A stretch of 64,000 nt of DNA from Stichopus chloronotus (taxonomy: Eukaryota; Echinodermata; Holothuroidea; Aspidochirotida; Stichopodidae): contig CM037845.1 of NCBI GenBank assembly GCA_021234535.1, positions 4,864,501 through 4,928,500 of the forward strand, written 5' to 3'. Position numbers and translations under genes: made by a program. Position 1 is the stretch's first letter. The number at the start of each line of letters is the position of its first letter. The notes beneath the pieces are model-generated. The model made no database searches, had not been told where the DNA came from, and worked only from the letters and a program-made list of their open reading frames with translations. Below, in pieces: positions 23,601-35,746 of this stretch.

Positions 23601-26600
23601 ATATGTTCCTCTTGCTTGCGAATCGTGTTGAGGCTATTTCTAATACTTTTGTAAGATGAATACGGGCAACTCATCATTATATTATGTAGAAATGTATGAC
23701 AGAGTCATAATTTGCAACAAAAAATGACGATAATATTTGAAAGATGAAAATGAAAATATACGGTATTTATAAACATTTCTTTAGTGCGTCATATATGATT
23801 CTGCATAGGTACCGGTTACGCGAAGAGTTTGGGCAGCCACGAAGCTTGTGTGAGCAATGTACGATATGTTAAGGTGTACACTCGGCTTAAATAGCACGAT
23901 TTATGACTAGAACGATTAATGGAGGCTCTTATATTTGCATGAAAAGACATACTATACGAATGCTTAGTTTATTTCCCACGGACTATAGGTCCAATTTGAA
24001 TATATTCAAAAATTCCAAAATAAAACGAGAGATAATCGTACGAAACTATAAAAAACAATGGTTACATGTGCAACATGAATATAGACATACATTATTGTAT
24101 TCAACAGCATATATTTAAATAAACTTATTGGTGTTCAAACAGTTTACATTGGTGTTCAAACAGTTGACATATCTCTGAGAAATAAAGTTAGAAGCATATC
24201 GATAAGGAACGGACGCTACTAGACTTATGTGCATTATATTCATGTATAGGATCATTCCATACACTTACCCGCTCACGGACGACTTTGCCGTAAATACTAG
24301 TACCTTTGGTGTCTAAGGTAGCACCTTCAAAAGCCGATGTCACATTCGCAACTGTGAGTGAGAAGTAACCGCATTATCTTTAAAAAAAAAAACATTTCTT
24401 ACTTTCTATCTCCGACATCAACACGGACGAATGGTATTGATTAATGAAAACATAGTACTAATATTTTCGTTTGCAGCTAAATTCGTTTTAAATTTGTTAT
24501 ATCCCTAAAATCGCACGGTGGTGTGTCGTTTATGAATTCTTTTCATTATCTTTGGCATGCAGATTTAACTGAATCTTACATCGTGTATTCGTAGTGACAA
24601 ACTTTACGATGGTGGTTTTGCGAGGACAAGGGTGGGGGGAATTTTTTCGTCTAGGACGTTCAAGAATTTTTTTCTGATGTATTAATGCTTATGCTGAAAG
24701 GCGAATTGTACTAAACATTATTTCTGGGTTTTTTCTCATTCCAATCACGATCTAAGGATTTATGAAGGATCACTCTAGGGAGACATGGCTTAGAACATCT
24801 GAATGGTCAATTGCACATTCTCTCCAGCTGATAAATATATGTTTTAATGACAAATGTGTTTTAATGCTAACTGCAACATTTGACATCATAATACCACCAC
24901 ATAGCTATAAAAATTCCTCGTCACATAGTTATAAAGTTCTACTCTATCAAACAGCTATAAAATTCTTTTCTATCACAGCTATAGAATTTTTTGTAACATA
25001 ACAGTCAACTATGGAGTGAGAAGTTTCGACTTTAAAGTGATAACGTGCGTAGGCAAAAAGTAAAAACATTAAAATTTCATCTCCAAAAATTTGGTAAGGC
25101 TTTTAATTTCACCATTCAGACAATCTGGGAAAATAAAAAGGTGTCAGTTGGTTCATTTTGCCATATGATTTCAAATTCTTCTAACATAACGACAGAAAGT
25201 GTAGAATACGATAATGTAGTGGTTGACAGTTTTCATTCAAATCAACGGTGTGCTTCTTTGAACAAGCCAATGGGAAGTGTACTAGTATTGAATATCCAGT
25301 TAGTCAATCAGGAACACTGACGCCGCGGGCAAGGTTGTGTTCAGTTCGTAGGTTATTTGTAAATACAGTGTTTCCTTTCACCAAATACTACAATTCCCGA
25401 TACCTACCAAGGAGCGACGACTCGAGTAGTACGGTTTTGATACACTCGTGAGACCTGTATACTGTTGCATAATCATTATGTAGGCGGTTATAGTAAGAAC
25501 CGTTAATTTTCAAATATGATTTCTGTTTTTTACTGTTTTTATGCCAATCCCGTAGGTTTTCGAAGTAGTTACTGGCATTTTCCTTCATTGGAACACATAG
25601 CCCGTTCATGTACAACCTCGCGTGTACATTTAAAAATAAAGCAAAAGTTAAGATTAAACATAATCTTATCTTTTTGGTTTTTCAGTATACACACGCAATC
25701 ACTTTAAGACACATATTACAAACACGTATTGTGAAAATACATCGAAGCATTGTGGAAATACTATTGAAACGGGGCACGAAGTTACATCGGTTTGAAGGAA
25801 GAGGTTGGGGTGGACCAGAATTTTTTTGCCAAAATTCCCCTCATATCCGGCAGGAAATCGCCCTTTTTCAGGCTCAGCATGTAAGCTCTAAAACAGTTCT
25901 CATTAACATTATTGACAGATTGTCTTCTTGCAAGTTTTAATAAAATTTGATAAAATGTTTACAGTTTCTGATTGTCAGTTTTCTAGGTTAAATTAAAAAA
26001 TAAAAACCTCCAGTCTTCTTACATCTGTTGAAAACTATAGCTTACGTACATTTTCATCTAATACAAATACTGACCACCCTTCGGGGGGTGGACTCAATTC
26101 CCCTCAGTCCCATCCCCTTGGGTGCGCCGTCTGAAATTACATACTGTACTGAAACAACTGATTGATGATATAGCCTATGCCCATGAACTCAATTGTCATT
26201 TCCATTTCCAGTAAAAACAGGCCTTCCCTGTCCAAAGAAGGCCCATTTTTCTGTGTATCAGTAGTGTAACTTGGACTCATTTAGGTCGGGACCCCAAACA
26301 TAACGGTGGAACAAAACATGATGCATAAAATTTAGCGGTTGCCGTATTTAGTTTGCTTAAAGTGATTGCGTGCGTAGGCAAAAAGTAAAAACATTAAAAT
26401 TTCATCTCCAAAAGTTTGGTAAGGCTTTTAATTACACCATTCAGACAATCTGGGAAAATAAAAGGTTTCAGTTGGTTAATTTTGCCATATGATTTCAAAT
26501 TCTTCTAACATAACGACAGAAAGTGTAGAAAACGATAATGTAGTGGTTGACAGTTTTCATTCAAATCAACGGTGTGCTTTTTTGAGCAAGCCAATGGGAA

Positions 26601-29395
26601 GTACACTAGTACTGAATATTCAGTTAACAACTCAGGATCACTGACGCGGCGGGCAAGGTTGTGTTCAGTTCGTAGGTTGTTTGTAAATACAGTGTTTCCT
26701 TTCACCAAATACTACAATTCCCGATACCTACCAAGGAGCGAAGACTCGAGTAGTATGTTTTTGATACACTAGTGAGACCTGTACTGTTGCATATTCATTA
26801 TATAGGCGGTTATAGTAAGAACCGATAATTTTTAAATATGATTTCTGTTTTTTACTGTTTTTATGCCAATCCCGTTGCTTTTCGAAGTAGTTACTGTCAT
26901 TTTCCTTCATTGAAAGACATAGTCCGTTCATGCACAACCTCGCGTGTACATTTAAAAACAACGAAAAAGTTAAGATCAAACATAATCTTATCTTTTTGTT
27001 TTTTTCAGTATACACACGCAATTACTTTAAGTCATTCGCAGCTCAAATGAAGATAAGACAGCACATATGATACGTAATCGATATGTCATATCGTAAAATG
27101 ACTTCTGGATGTAAAAGTTAATGGCCTGTAGACCTGTACACTGCAGTGTTTAGGCCTACGCCTGCTCGATACCTACTGATGTGTGCTATCATGACCAAAG
27201 GACTGTTTTCTTGAATAGATGAGATAAATCATGATTACTTGTCGAAGATGGGCAAAAAAATATTTGAGATTGTGATTCTGCACGCACTTGTCTGTGCCCT
27301 TGTTTTCGGGTGGGATCGAGGACCGAAACAATAGATTTTAGGTCCTCTGTAGAAAATTCAATAGATTTCTCCGGTCCCCTTAAGATTGACAATAGACAGC
27401 AGTCAATGAAAACAAAGTACAATAACTGTATCTCAGGAATCAAATTTCATGACGGAGGGGGGGGGGGGGGAGGGTATGTACTACCTTTTAACTAAGTAGT
27501 GAGGATTCTTGGGGTGAAAAGCTGAAAATGGTGAGACTTCATCTCTCTTGAAAGCAGCAAGTTGTGCTGGCGTACGGTAAAATTTGTCTGTGTACAATAG
27601 TGTAAGAGCCTCTCCTTATTTGCAAATTATGACGATGCGTTATTATTACCCTTGTCAATGTAAATATTTCTAATTCTTTAATGCTTTGTTATGTTAAATC
27701 AATTTGCCAGCGCGTGTGTTTATTCTTAGCTACACCACGTGACTTATGTTTCAAACTGCAACGAATACAGACGTTACTCATGGGTTCATTTGTACCTGAG
27801 TTGTATCCTTTTTTATCTTTCGTTTTGTCCTAATTCCGCTACCTCGAGTCCCTTCGGCTACGTCTCCGCTGTCTTGGAGACTTAGACTAGAGTACACTAG
27901 CTACAATAGTAACTATGGTTATTCGGTGACCTCATGACCTCAAGTTCTGTAGGAAAAAGATATTCTTAAAGGCCAACTCTAGCATCTAAGTACCAGCAAT
28001 ACAGAGTTCATTCGTACTTTCGATATGAGAAAAGCTGGCACTACCTTCATCGCGGTTTTATTATTTACATGCCATTCTCTATTCTTTTAATAGTTTAAAG
28101 TACTAACATTTTCAAAAGACAATTGGATTTCCCAAGCAAAGAACTTGGGTCCACCCTGATTACCATGATAAAGATATTGCTTAGTCAGAACTTGGATAGT
28201 TAAAAAGATTTGTCTATCTAAAGCTAAAAACGTGTCATAATTGATTCTACGATAGAGATAAATACGTCTTCAGAATTAAGTCCCTGTACATTGGGGAATA
28301 ATTTGTATGAGCGGTCTCTGTAGACATCAAATTCCAACTGGAATATGGACATTTCGTTTATTCCAGTGATATGCCAGTATATATATAGGTCTACTACTTA
28401 GTACTCAAACTTGCCTGCCGGTGAACAATGTGAAATTTGTATTTCGAACAACATGGATCGGTAATCCATCACCTAACATGGATCATCTTATTTCACATCA
28501 GTCTCGGTTTGTACCATCTTCCTGCATTGAGAAGACTAGTTTTAAACTGCTCGATACAATATGAAGTATGCTGAATGCAACCTTACTCTGACTGTTCTAG
28601 AGATTCCTGACTTGGAGAATTCATAAACCTTTTTGATGTCCATGAAGGGACGGGGGTGGGGGTTAGGAAGCCTGGGGGCTCCTTTCCAGGAAATATGTGT
28701 ATCCTCCAGAAATATTTGTGACTTTGGAGGGAAATTTACCTTTTCTTTAATTATGCTGAAATATTATAAGTAATTGTGGAAAGTTTAGTTCTTCATCCCC
28801 ATGAAATTAACATGTTTCCAGAACAGAGGATGTCAATGGTAGGATTTGCTGAACTTTCTGGGATATACTGAGTGGTCATATGTCTCCGAAGTTCTTCATA
28901 CGTCGCAAAACGAAAAGTCAAATCATTCTAAGATTGAAAATGAACTAAATGTTACAGAAACCTACCTGGAGAAAAACTACTAGCTTTTACCAATGATAAA
29001 TTTTTTGCTGCATCGTAATTCACTGGAGACAACGTTACGATATTTCTCCCGGATTGGGCACTATCGAGCCGATGTATGTCATTCGTCGTAAAACTGACAT
29101 TTTTTAATCCACCGCCATGAATTGACATGACAGGGGAAGAAGACGTGGAAAAGTTCACCCCTTGATCGCCGCCCGCTGTGGGGAGTTTTTCTTGATCAAG
29201 CAGGTTGGACCAAAGACGCGAACTCGAGACATCATGTTGGTGCACCGACTTTTGAGGGAGCTTGCTTTTCCTCTCTGCTAATTGGTACGTTATGCCACCG
29301 GTTTTTTCTCTGTGATAGTTTATAGTTAATATCACAAACATAAATGACAATAAAAGTAACAAGGTGAATACCAACTTGAAGCGATCCATCGTCAT
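11625..29395 (-). CDS. UST: Uronyl 2-O-sulfotransferase-like enzyme, 7 coding exons
   Basis: Rebuilt on the minus strand from exons 29395-28966, 22013-21889, 19873-19722, 18734-18593, 17130-17030, 13050-12890 and 11779-11625. All phases join, giving 421 codons (human UST is close to 406). It is a predicted Golgi type II membrane protein. Residues ~7-25 are a membrane anchor, followed by a ~110-residue stem with three N-glycosylation sequons. The PAPS 5'-phosphosulfate loop YNRVPKCGSRT is at 146-156 and HGHV at 220-223 carries the catalytic histidine of the 2-O-sulfotransferase family. The 3'-phosphate site is LIRDPINRLVS (from 245). INECVL and YFCG hold the paired cysteines, and the end KFYNYTREKF resembles UST rather than HS2ST. 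The family moves sulfate from PAPS to C2 of uronic acid in dermatan/chondroitin (UST) or heparan sulfate (HS2ST). Intron 3 needs a GC donor (GCAAGT). Start is the first ATG; an ATG two codons later is possible. Confidence 0.9.
12761..12863 (+). repeat. Minisatellite, ~21-bp unit
   Basis: Tandem copies of CTGGTATCATGCCCCCAATC, four recognisable plus a partial TCATGCCCCCAA. They lie in the last intron of the UST-like gene, ending 27 bases from the exon 6 donor side. Unit 3 is altered to ATACACGCTT. Confidence 0.85.
14573..14755 (+). repeat. Array of ACCGATAATGTAAAA units (left arm)
   Basis: About nine units spaced 16-25 bases apart, differing mainly in the length of the A tract. One unit reads ACCGATAGAG and one ACCTATAATG. 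This is the left arm of the foldback element. Confidence 0.9.
15700..16434. mobile_element. hAT-type MITE, copy 1, nested in the foldback element
   Basis: Begins CAGTGGCGGCGCCAG and ends TAGCGCCGCCACTG, with an exact 8-bp duplication CCCATGCC on both sides (15692-15699, 16435-16442). Eight-base duplications and CAG...CTG ends are hallmarks of hAT transposons. It has no transposase. The body holds GC-rich palindromic blocks (~15770-15875), a CA run (~16043-16062) and a C run before the right end. It is nearly the same as 30253-31058 except for length changes. Confidence 0.9.
16688..17001 (-). repeat. Inverted array of TTTTACATTATCGGT units (right arm)
   Basis: About eleven units in the opposite orientation to the array at 14573, with variants such as CACTATCGGT, CACAATCGGT and CATTATCGAT. 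Together the arms could form a long RNA or DNA hairpin. Confidence 0.9.
17481..18134. mobile_element. TTAA MITE family 1, copy C
   Basis: Left end AGTGATTGCGTGCGTAGGCA and right end ACACGCGATGACT are imperfect inverted repeats. The flanks are degraded TTAA (CTAA and GTAA). It lies in intron 4 of the UST-like gene, between exons 17130 and 18593, and is the most worn of the three full-length copies. Confidence 0.8.
21013..21600. mobile_element. Degenerate hAT-type MITE, copy 3
   Basis: The left part CATGGCGGCACCAGGATTTT, the GGGGTCCAGGGGC block and the TAGCATATCTCTGG block match the MITEs at 15700 and 30253. The ends are worn, no duplication remains and the right boundary is approximate. It lies in intron 2 of the UST-like gene, between exons 19873 and 21889. 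Confidence 0.65.
24126..24168 (+). repeat. 22-bp tandem pair
   Basis: Two head-to-tail copies of ATTGGTGTTCAAACAGTT plus the adjacent bases, in UST-like intron 1. Confidence 0.7.
24899..24995 (+). repeat. Minisatellite of CACAGCTATAAAATTC-like units
   Basis: Four copies about 26 bases long around the core ATAGYTATARARTTC, in UST-like intron 1. Confidence 0.75.
25036..25703. mobile_element. TTAA MITE family 1, copy A
   Basis: The element starts AGTGATAACGTGCGTAGG and ends ACACACGCAATCACT, with intact TTAA on both sides (25032-25035 and 25704-25707). No transposase is present, and open frames here reflect repeat sequence, not genes. TTAA duplication is used by piggyBac and Kolobok transposons; which one mobilised this is not decided. 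Confidence 0.85.
26361..27026. mobile_element. TTAA MITE family 1, copy B
   Basis: Starts AGTGATTGCGTGCGTAGG, ends ACACACGCAATTACT, and has intact TTAA flanks at 26357-26360 and 27027-27030. It is very similar to copy A, 650 bases upstream in the same orientation and the same UST-like intron. Confidence 0.88.
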
Positions 29396-30252
29396 TTTTA
29401 AACTAGGAAAATGAAAATATTAAACCTCCAAACTACATAAGGGGCGACGAATCCAACGTTAATAATTGGCAACGAAGTCATGCACGGCTCAACTTGCGTA
29501 TGTACAGATGCAACTTCCATAGCATAAGTCAATTTTATTAAAGCACTAGCCAAATCATACTTAAAAGTAATATAGGCTATGGCTATATTCGTTAGATTTC
29601 CAAATTGTGGTATAGGCGGTTCTAGTTATGTGTATATACCTAGAGCGAAGTGGCAGACAAAAGCATACTCTGAAGTATTAGGATTGTAATCATATGACAT
29701 GCTATACATAGACAGTCCACGAGCGACGACACACTGAGGCATCGATGGGTTTCTCATTCTCAGCATTCTCCAACGATATTACAATGAACCCCAATTAGCA
29801 ACCTATACGGTACCGGTATAGGCGACCATCAACTCCAATAAAGCGCGTTCACAAGCTGTCAGTTTTAGCGGAGTCCCTCTGACTGAGATAGAAAATTCTC
29901 TTCTCAAAGATATTTAATGTGCAAGCTTCGCTCTTCAGAGATGCTTACTAGGCAAATCAACCCTTTCGCTCTGTACAAGTTTTCACTGATTTTTTACAGC
30001 AGTTAGGGGAGGGTGACTGCAGTAAAACTGACCGAATCTGAAATTCCTTTACAATGCCACTGTCGCTCAAGGTGTAAAGAAAACCCGCACGAACAAAGTC
30101 CGTGACTGGTCATGCATCAAGTGTAAATATATATAAATATAGGCACAGTTTTAACCATATAACAAGTATCGAGACCCAATCGCCTAGGAAAGAAATCATC
30201 AAGAAAAGAACTGGCTCTGTTTCAAAATTGCAGAGTGTGAAATACTGACTGA
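29396..30252. other. Upstream region of the UST-like gene
   Basis: This stretch should contain the 5' UTR and promoter of the minus-strand UST-like gene. No TATA box or strong promoter element could be chosen, and no gene was seen. Confidence 0.4.
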
Positions 30253-31058
30253 CAGTGGCGGCGCCAGAATGTCAGACTTGGGGCGGGGGCAAACTGAGGG
30301 CAGAGGAAAATGTTGGGGGGCAAAGATTTTCGCGTGCAGCGCGAAACCAAGCGCGAAGCCCGAAACCTTGCGGGTGAGGTCCAGGGGCCCGCCCTAGGGC
30401 CCCTGGCGGGGTCTAGGGCAAAGCCCCCGGAAGCTCTGAAGTTTTAGCATATCTCTGGGTGGAAAATTAAGCCCCAAGAGAGGTATACTATTTATTTTTT
30501 ATATTATTTATTTCTTCGGTTGACCGTACTCCAAGGTTCCCAACTTTCTTCTTTGGGAGTACCATTTCACATTTACGAGGTACCATCGAGTACACACACA
30601 CACACACACACCCTCACACACACACACACACACACGCACACACACACACACAGGCTACATACACTTCCATTCCATTGCTATACATTTAGGAAAACAACGA
30701 CATTCCTATATTTAGGAAAACAACCACCTACCCGCCCTTCCCTTATGCTGGACGGTAAACATTCCAGAGAAAATTGGTCTGACCAGGCTGGCCTACTGTT
30801 GAAGTGGCTACGGGCATGATATGAAAACTGGCAGCCTGTGTAACATAAATTAGGCATTTATCAATCATGGTTCCCCGGAAGCTGTTCTTATTCAGTCCAA
30901 TGCCAATACATGGTTATGTGATTAAATTAATTTTGGATGAGTACAAGATCTGATTGGGAAGGGTGAGAGCAACTGGGGGGCAACTGGGGGAGGAAACAAT
31001 TTGGAGGGGCAAATGCCCCCTCATGCCCCCCCCCCCCCCCCCCGTAGCGCCGCCACTG
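30253..31058. mobile_element. hAT-type MITE, copy 2, intact ends
   Basis: Starts CAGTGGCGGCGCCAG and ends TAGCGCCGCCACTG, flanked by the exact 8-bp duplication CTGACTGA (30245-30252 and 31059-31066). It contains a long CA tract (30591-30652) and a C run before the right end. It shares almost its whole body with copy 1 at 15700, and has no transposase. Confidence 0.93.
30591..30652 (+). repeat. CA microsatellite inside the hAT MITE
   Basis: An interrupted CA run. The sister element has a shorter CA run at the matching place (~16043-16062), so the microsatellite came with the element and changed length afterwards. Confidence 0.9.
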
Positions 31059-31309
31059 CTGACTGAAAATCTGTTGAAATTGTTTCTTTCACCGTTTTTG
31101 AGGTATATGGCTTTGCAAAGTTTAGTGACATAGAGAGTTGGTATTTTTATCTTAGGCCGATATAGGCCTACATTATCTCCTAATTACTTCAGTAATTGCT
31201 GGGGGTCAAATCGGTAACTGATATCAATATTTGTGAAGAAGAAAAAAAAAAGCTTTTAATACAATTCCCAAGGGCATATAAAATTCTCAATTGTCCTTAA
31301 AATAAAGGT

Positions 31310-31420
31310 TAGGTGAACAAAGGATATTATAACAAGACATATCATGCGAGGCCCTCCCTTGACATCATATACTGGCATAGTTAGCCAGGGTTTATTCATG
31401 ATACAGGTACGTCTACGGCT
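31310..31420 (-). repeat. Old dispersed repeat, mate at 440-560 (+)
   Basis: The reverse complement resembles 440-560, including TATGATGTCAAG and CCTCGCATGATATG. No ends were found. Confidence 0.4.
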
Positions 31421-33920
31421 GACATAAGGTGACATGCGAGATGTACAGTTATTGAGTACGAACAACGTGTTATCTCGACAAAATTTGCAAAGTGTCTAGT
31501 TTTCAACTTTAGCTACCTCGACATCTCGAAAAGAAAAAATTGCAAATTGTCGAGATACCGAGTGACAAATAGGTTGTTCTCTCGACAAAATTTTGAAAAT
31601 TGGAGAGTTGTCCACTTAGACTAACTTGACAACGCGATCGAATTTTGCAAATTATATTATCCCTACGAAAAGTTACGAATCGCTACGAAAAGCCACAGAG
31701 GCGCTTCAGATAGGAATAGGCCTAATTATGATTAGCTAAGAAGAAGAATAACTGGTAGTGAAAGTTTACAGTGAATCCTGTATCCAAATACGTCACTGGA
31801 TCAAGTCATGACTTATGGTCTTTATGATCACTTTGCAGGACGAATATCCCATGGCCTTCATCAGCCACCGAGGATGATGATAAACCAACATGAAAAAGAA
31901 TATACCTACATCTATATCCTCAGGCAAATTGCAAGTTTGCTCGACACGGTTTTACTTGTATAAGTTCACCTCGCTCTCCACATACTGCTTTTATGTCTCT
32001 AATCGGTTTCCTTGTCTTAGACCGATTGTCTGCCAATACTTGTGCTTTTCGAGCCCTGCGGAACACTAATTGGATCAGGATCTTTTCGATATTGCTTTTG
32101 CTGTGACAGAGGAGACAGAACAGGTGAAATAGCCTCCCAACACGGCTTCAAAACTGTGCACATTGTCTTCCTGAATAAGGCGTCAGTATTCACATAAGGT
32201 CTAAAAATGATTCTATTTCACCAAGCAAAATGAAAAAAATAATAATAAAATCTATCAGTTTGTAAAGCCAAAGACGACGCTTCGCTTTGATAGTGACTCG
32301 CATGCACCCCCTACCCCTCCGCCCAACATCTACAATCTCTATTCCTTTCAGTGTCGCACGTGCTTGTACGTGCATGGGTGGAAGAGCTTAAAAATTAATT
32401 AGCGCAACGTTGAATATCATGACAGGGAGGTGTTATTAGATGGAGATCCATTGGAAACTTTAATCTATGCTAATCCAATGAGATTGACCTCAGAGTAGAG
32501 ACTGAATCCTTTAATTGGGGATTATTGAACTAAAGGGCATTGAAAACCTTTGTCTAATATCTAGGCAACCTCATCTGCTAATTCATACCTACAGCGACCC
32601 CAACAAAAAAGATTAGTTAAAGGAATGCTTTAATATCTAACTAGTTGCCGACGGTCAAGTACGAAACACTGTTCGGACGTTCCAAAAGAGTGTTTATTGC
32701 CAAGAAACCTAATGATGCCGGCTATACACCAATGCTCATGGTCTATGCAAATGAGGAAAAGAAGTATAAGACTAAACTTTGCCGTCGGTTTTTGACTTTT
32801 ATTCGCATTCGCTCACATAATCTAAAAGACAACCTCATTTTGAGCAAGTTGTAGGGTACTAGACAAGTATGTTGTAAATAGCGTCGAAACGCGTCGAAAC
32901 CCTCAAATTAATTTACAAATTAAGCCACTGGCAATGTTAGGGTAAGGGGCAAATTTAGTGAGCTGCTCATCGAGATGTAGCAGACGACATCTCCCACTTG
33001 TACTTAGTTCTTAACACCTCTTAAGACTATTGAATCATCAAGAACAACACACAAACGAGATTACTGTCGGCAACTAGTAGGCTTCAGAGAAAGAGTTTTC
33101 GATAGATTTCCATCTAATACCACCTCCCTGATCATGACTCAGTGTCTATAAACAAAGCTATTTTCGCCCTCTCTGACAGGAATTGCTAGCTCCTCCACTG
33201 TCTAATCCATCGTAGTACATATACGCAAAAATTTTCCAAAGGGAATGCAAACACCCTCTCTCGTTAGACCGGCGATCACAATCCATCGAGTTCAGCCCTC
33301 ATACAAATTCCTTCCTACGTCTCTGCTCAAATTAGGCTTTCTGTGTTTTCTTGGATTTAAATTTAAAGTAAAACATAGGATCGCAGATAATCTTATCTCC
33401 ATCCTTCTGTTTTCACGCAATAACTTATCTTTAGCATTATTAAACGTGTTTGGCAGTTTTCACTGAAATCTTCAAAACTCATTGAAAATTATCAATTCAG
33501 TTCATTCCTTGATTATACTATTGTTCTATGTGTCTTCGGGGGATATCATTATCATTTGTGGGGGGGGGGGGGGGGTAAAATATAAGAACAGATACAATAG
33601 CAACTGTCATAGGTACAAGCATCAAAAGAACTGGCAAGGAATGACTATAGGAAAAATGTCGAGACGGAAAAAATTAAAAATAATAAAAGGGAGAACAAAT
33701 AAAAAGTAAGAAAAATAGACTAAACAATGTCAAAGAGATAAAAATAAAAAGAACTAGAAATGAATACAAATAAAACATTTGTCTACAGTTACATAAAAGA
33801 ATTCAGTACAAGTTATGTGGGAGCGTCCCTAAGAGGTGGCGGAGATTGTATATATGTATTTCCGATAGTTTATGTATAGTAAAGGGGAACAGTCCATACC
33901 AATTTTGACGTGTAAAGCAT

Positions 33921-34035
33921 TATTTTATGTCGTTGCTACGACTTATTATGTCGTCCCTTTCAGTTATTATGTCGTTTCTACAAGTTGTTATGTCGTTCCT
34001 TCAAATCATTTCAAGTTGTCGCTCCTACGAATTAC
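33921..34035 (+). repeat. Minisatellite of TTATTATGTCGTT units
   Basis: About five units of ~24 bases, each with TATGTCGTT or TGTCGCT followed by CCTACRA or a variant. Confidence 0.75.
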
Positions 34036-35732
34036 AGTGCACTTCAGACGATATTTCAATCTCACTAGTGAAAGATGGTACGGTAGCATGAATTTTGTTA
34101 GCAGGAGACCTGACACACGAATGGTGCCTGCCTAATTAAAAAGTCATCCTAGGGTTGGGCGGGGGGGGGGGAGGGAGGTTTACGCAGCCGCTGCAAATTA
34201 CAGTGAGTTATCTTTGACCTTTGACTATGCCCTATCTAAGAGAAGCTCTGCTACCAGTCTCCCATGGCGTATACATGATGTTAACGGAGGAAGTGACACT
34301 CAGATCGGACCTATTTTCAAGACTAGAGGAAGAGAACTTGCAGGCAAGTACATCGAAGCCCAGTGGGATTGTGGAAATGTATGAAGTGCACTACCTGGTT
34401 TGAGTGGTTGCACCGCTCAGTAACATGTACGGTCTAGGCTACGAGATATGTGCATCAAAAGTGAGACTGATAAACTCTACCTTAACATAACCTTCCCAGC
34501 AAGTATTGACATGAACAGAATTTGAATTAAAATATAAACAGAATTCTGATTTCAAAAACAGATTTCGGATTTCAACAAAGAATGTTTCAAAAAAGAAAAA
34601 AATGCCTTGGCTCTAACGGACTTTGGTATATACCAGCATTTTTTTTTTTTTTTGACGGAAGAAACTTCTTTTGAGGTTGTTTCCTCCGCAACCTACAGTA
34701 GTAAAACGAAGTAATAGAAGGTTACAGTCGTCTGCAAGATAAAAGGCTACAAGAACAAGGTACAAAAGCACAAGAACAAGGTTTTTTTTGAGGTTGTGTC
34801 CTCCGTTTGTTAGTTCTCCATCGTACATGACGCAAAGAATTATGATTTTACAAGGATATATAATTTATGATACCATAAGTAACATAAACAAGCGAACAAA
34901 GTAAAAAGACGAAGGTAAAATAATAGTGGACATAGAGGAAATTAAGCTCACTTAAAAGTTAAGTATTAACAATCCTACGAACGAAAAACTAAAATGTTTT
35001 ATCCATTACAGTCATCTACCGGTATTGAATAGCACATTAAACATTTTAATTACAACAAAGACAGTATGTACAGTGGGCGAAGGATTGAGAAACTTATGTA
35101 GGTTTTCTTTTTTTTTTGAAGGAAAAACTTTATTTTCATCCTGAACATATAAACATATGTAGACATGAACAAAACTATATTAAATATAATATTTACAAGT
35201 ATTACAGCTTAATTAATGTACCTTAACATTACTCTTCTATTTACATTATACCTCATTTAGTATACGTCACATTTGTCTTTTGATGACGATGTTTTCTTCA
35301 TTAATTTGTACTCAATTGTTTATCACACATTTCCCCCTCATTGGAAGAAAGAAATCTAGCCTGAGTGATTATGAAGGAAGGAAATGCGTAAACACATACA
35401 ATGTTGTTGCAAAGGTTAACCACAAGTATTAACAACATAAGTCATTCCTTGTAGGCATTGATTTCACAATAAGTGAAGAAACTATAACACTGTTAGTATT
35501 GAGACAAATTTGAACAGAATCTTTTCTCCATGAACCCGAACAAAGGAACGTTTTTGGTTCCAGACCTTTTCAAATGCGGCAGCTACGGGCTCTAACTCTG
35601 TTTAATATGATTAATAATTGTATTTCTTCACTGGAATGAACACGTGATTGGAGAACATGAATGCATCTGGATTTCCAAATGATGAATTTGTATACATGTA
35701 GCGGTTGTAACATGAATTGGGACGACGTGAAC

Positions 35733-35737
35733 AAAAA
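35733..35737 (-). terminator. Pol III terminator of tRNA-Trp
   Basis: TTTTT on the minus strand, 9 bases after the mature 3' end of the tRNA. A run of T is the normal RNA polymerase III stop signal. Confidence 0.8.
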
Positions 35738-35746
35738 TTTTGGCAT

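Larger units (their letters stand above)
22014..28965. other. UST-like intron 1 (6.95 kb)
   Basis: Between the anchor/stem exon and the PAPS-loop exon. No further exon is needed, since exon 1 ends in G and exon 2 begins TA, together completing a valine codon. Contents are two TTAA MITEs (25036 and 26361), an inverted repeat around GGACTCGAGTCC (~22710 and ~22798), a 22-bp tandem pair (~24126-24168), a ~26-bp minisatellite (24899-24995) and a G run near 27456. Confidence 0.7.
31067..35730. other. Intergenic stretch between the hAT MITE and tRNA-Trp
   Basis: No convincing exon. Holds repeated TCTCGACAAAATTT words (~31473-31590), a G run (~33559), a minisatellite (33921-34035), a G run (~34160) and A/T-rich tracts. 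The open frame 34221-34403 (+) looks protein-like but matches nothing I recognise. Confidence 0.5.

Noticed and set aside
25045..27050. Several open frames of 66-110 codons, repeated in two places
   Set aside because: They lie in TTAA MITE copies A and B and are repeat shadows. Their similarity to each other reflects the repeat, not a gene family.
32645..32854. 69-codon plus-strand frame with lysine-rich end
   Set aside because: No domain or splice context; likely chance.
34221..34403. Protein-like 60-codon plus-strand frame
   Set aside because: Even composition, but no family match, no splice partners and no promoter; left unannotated.
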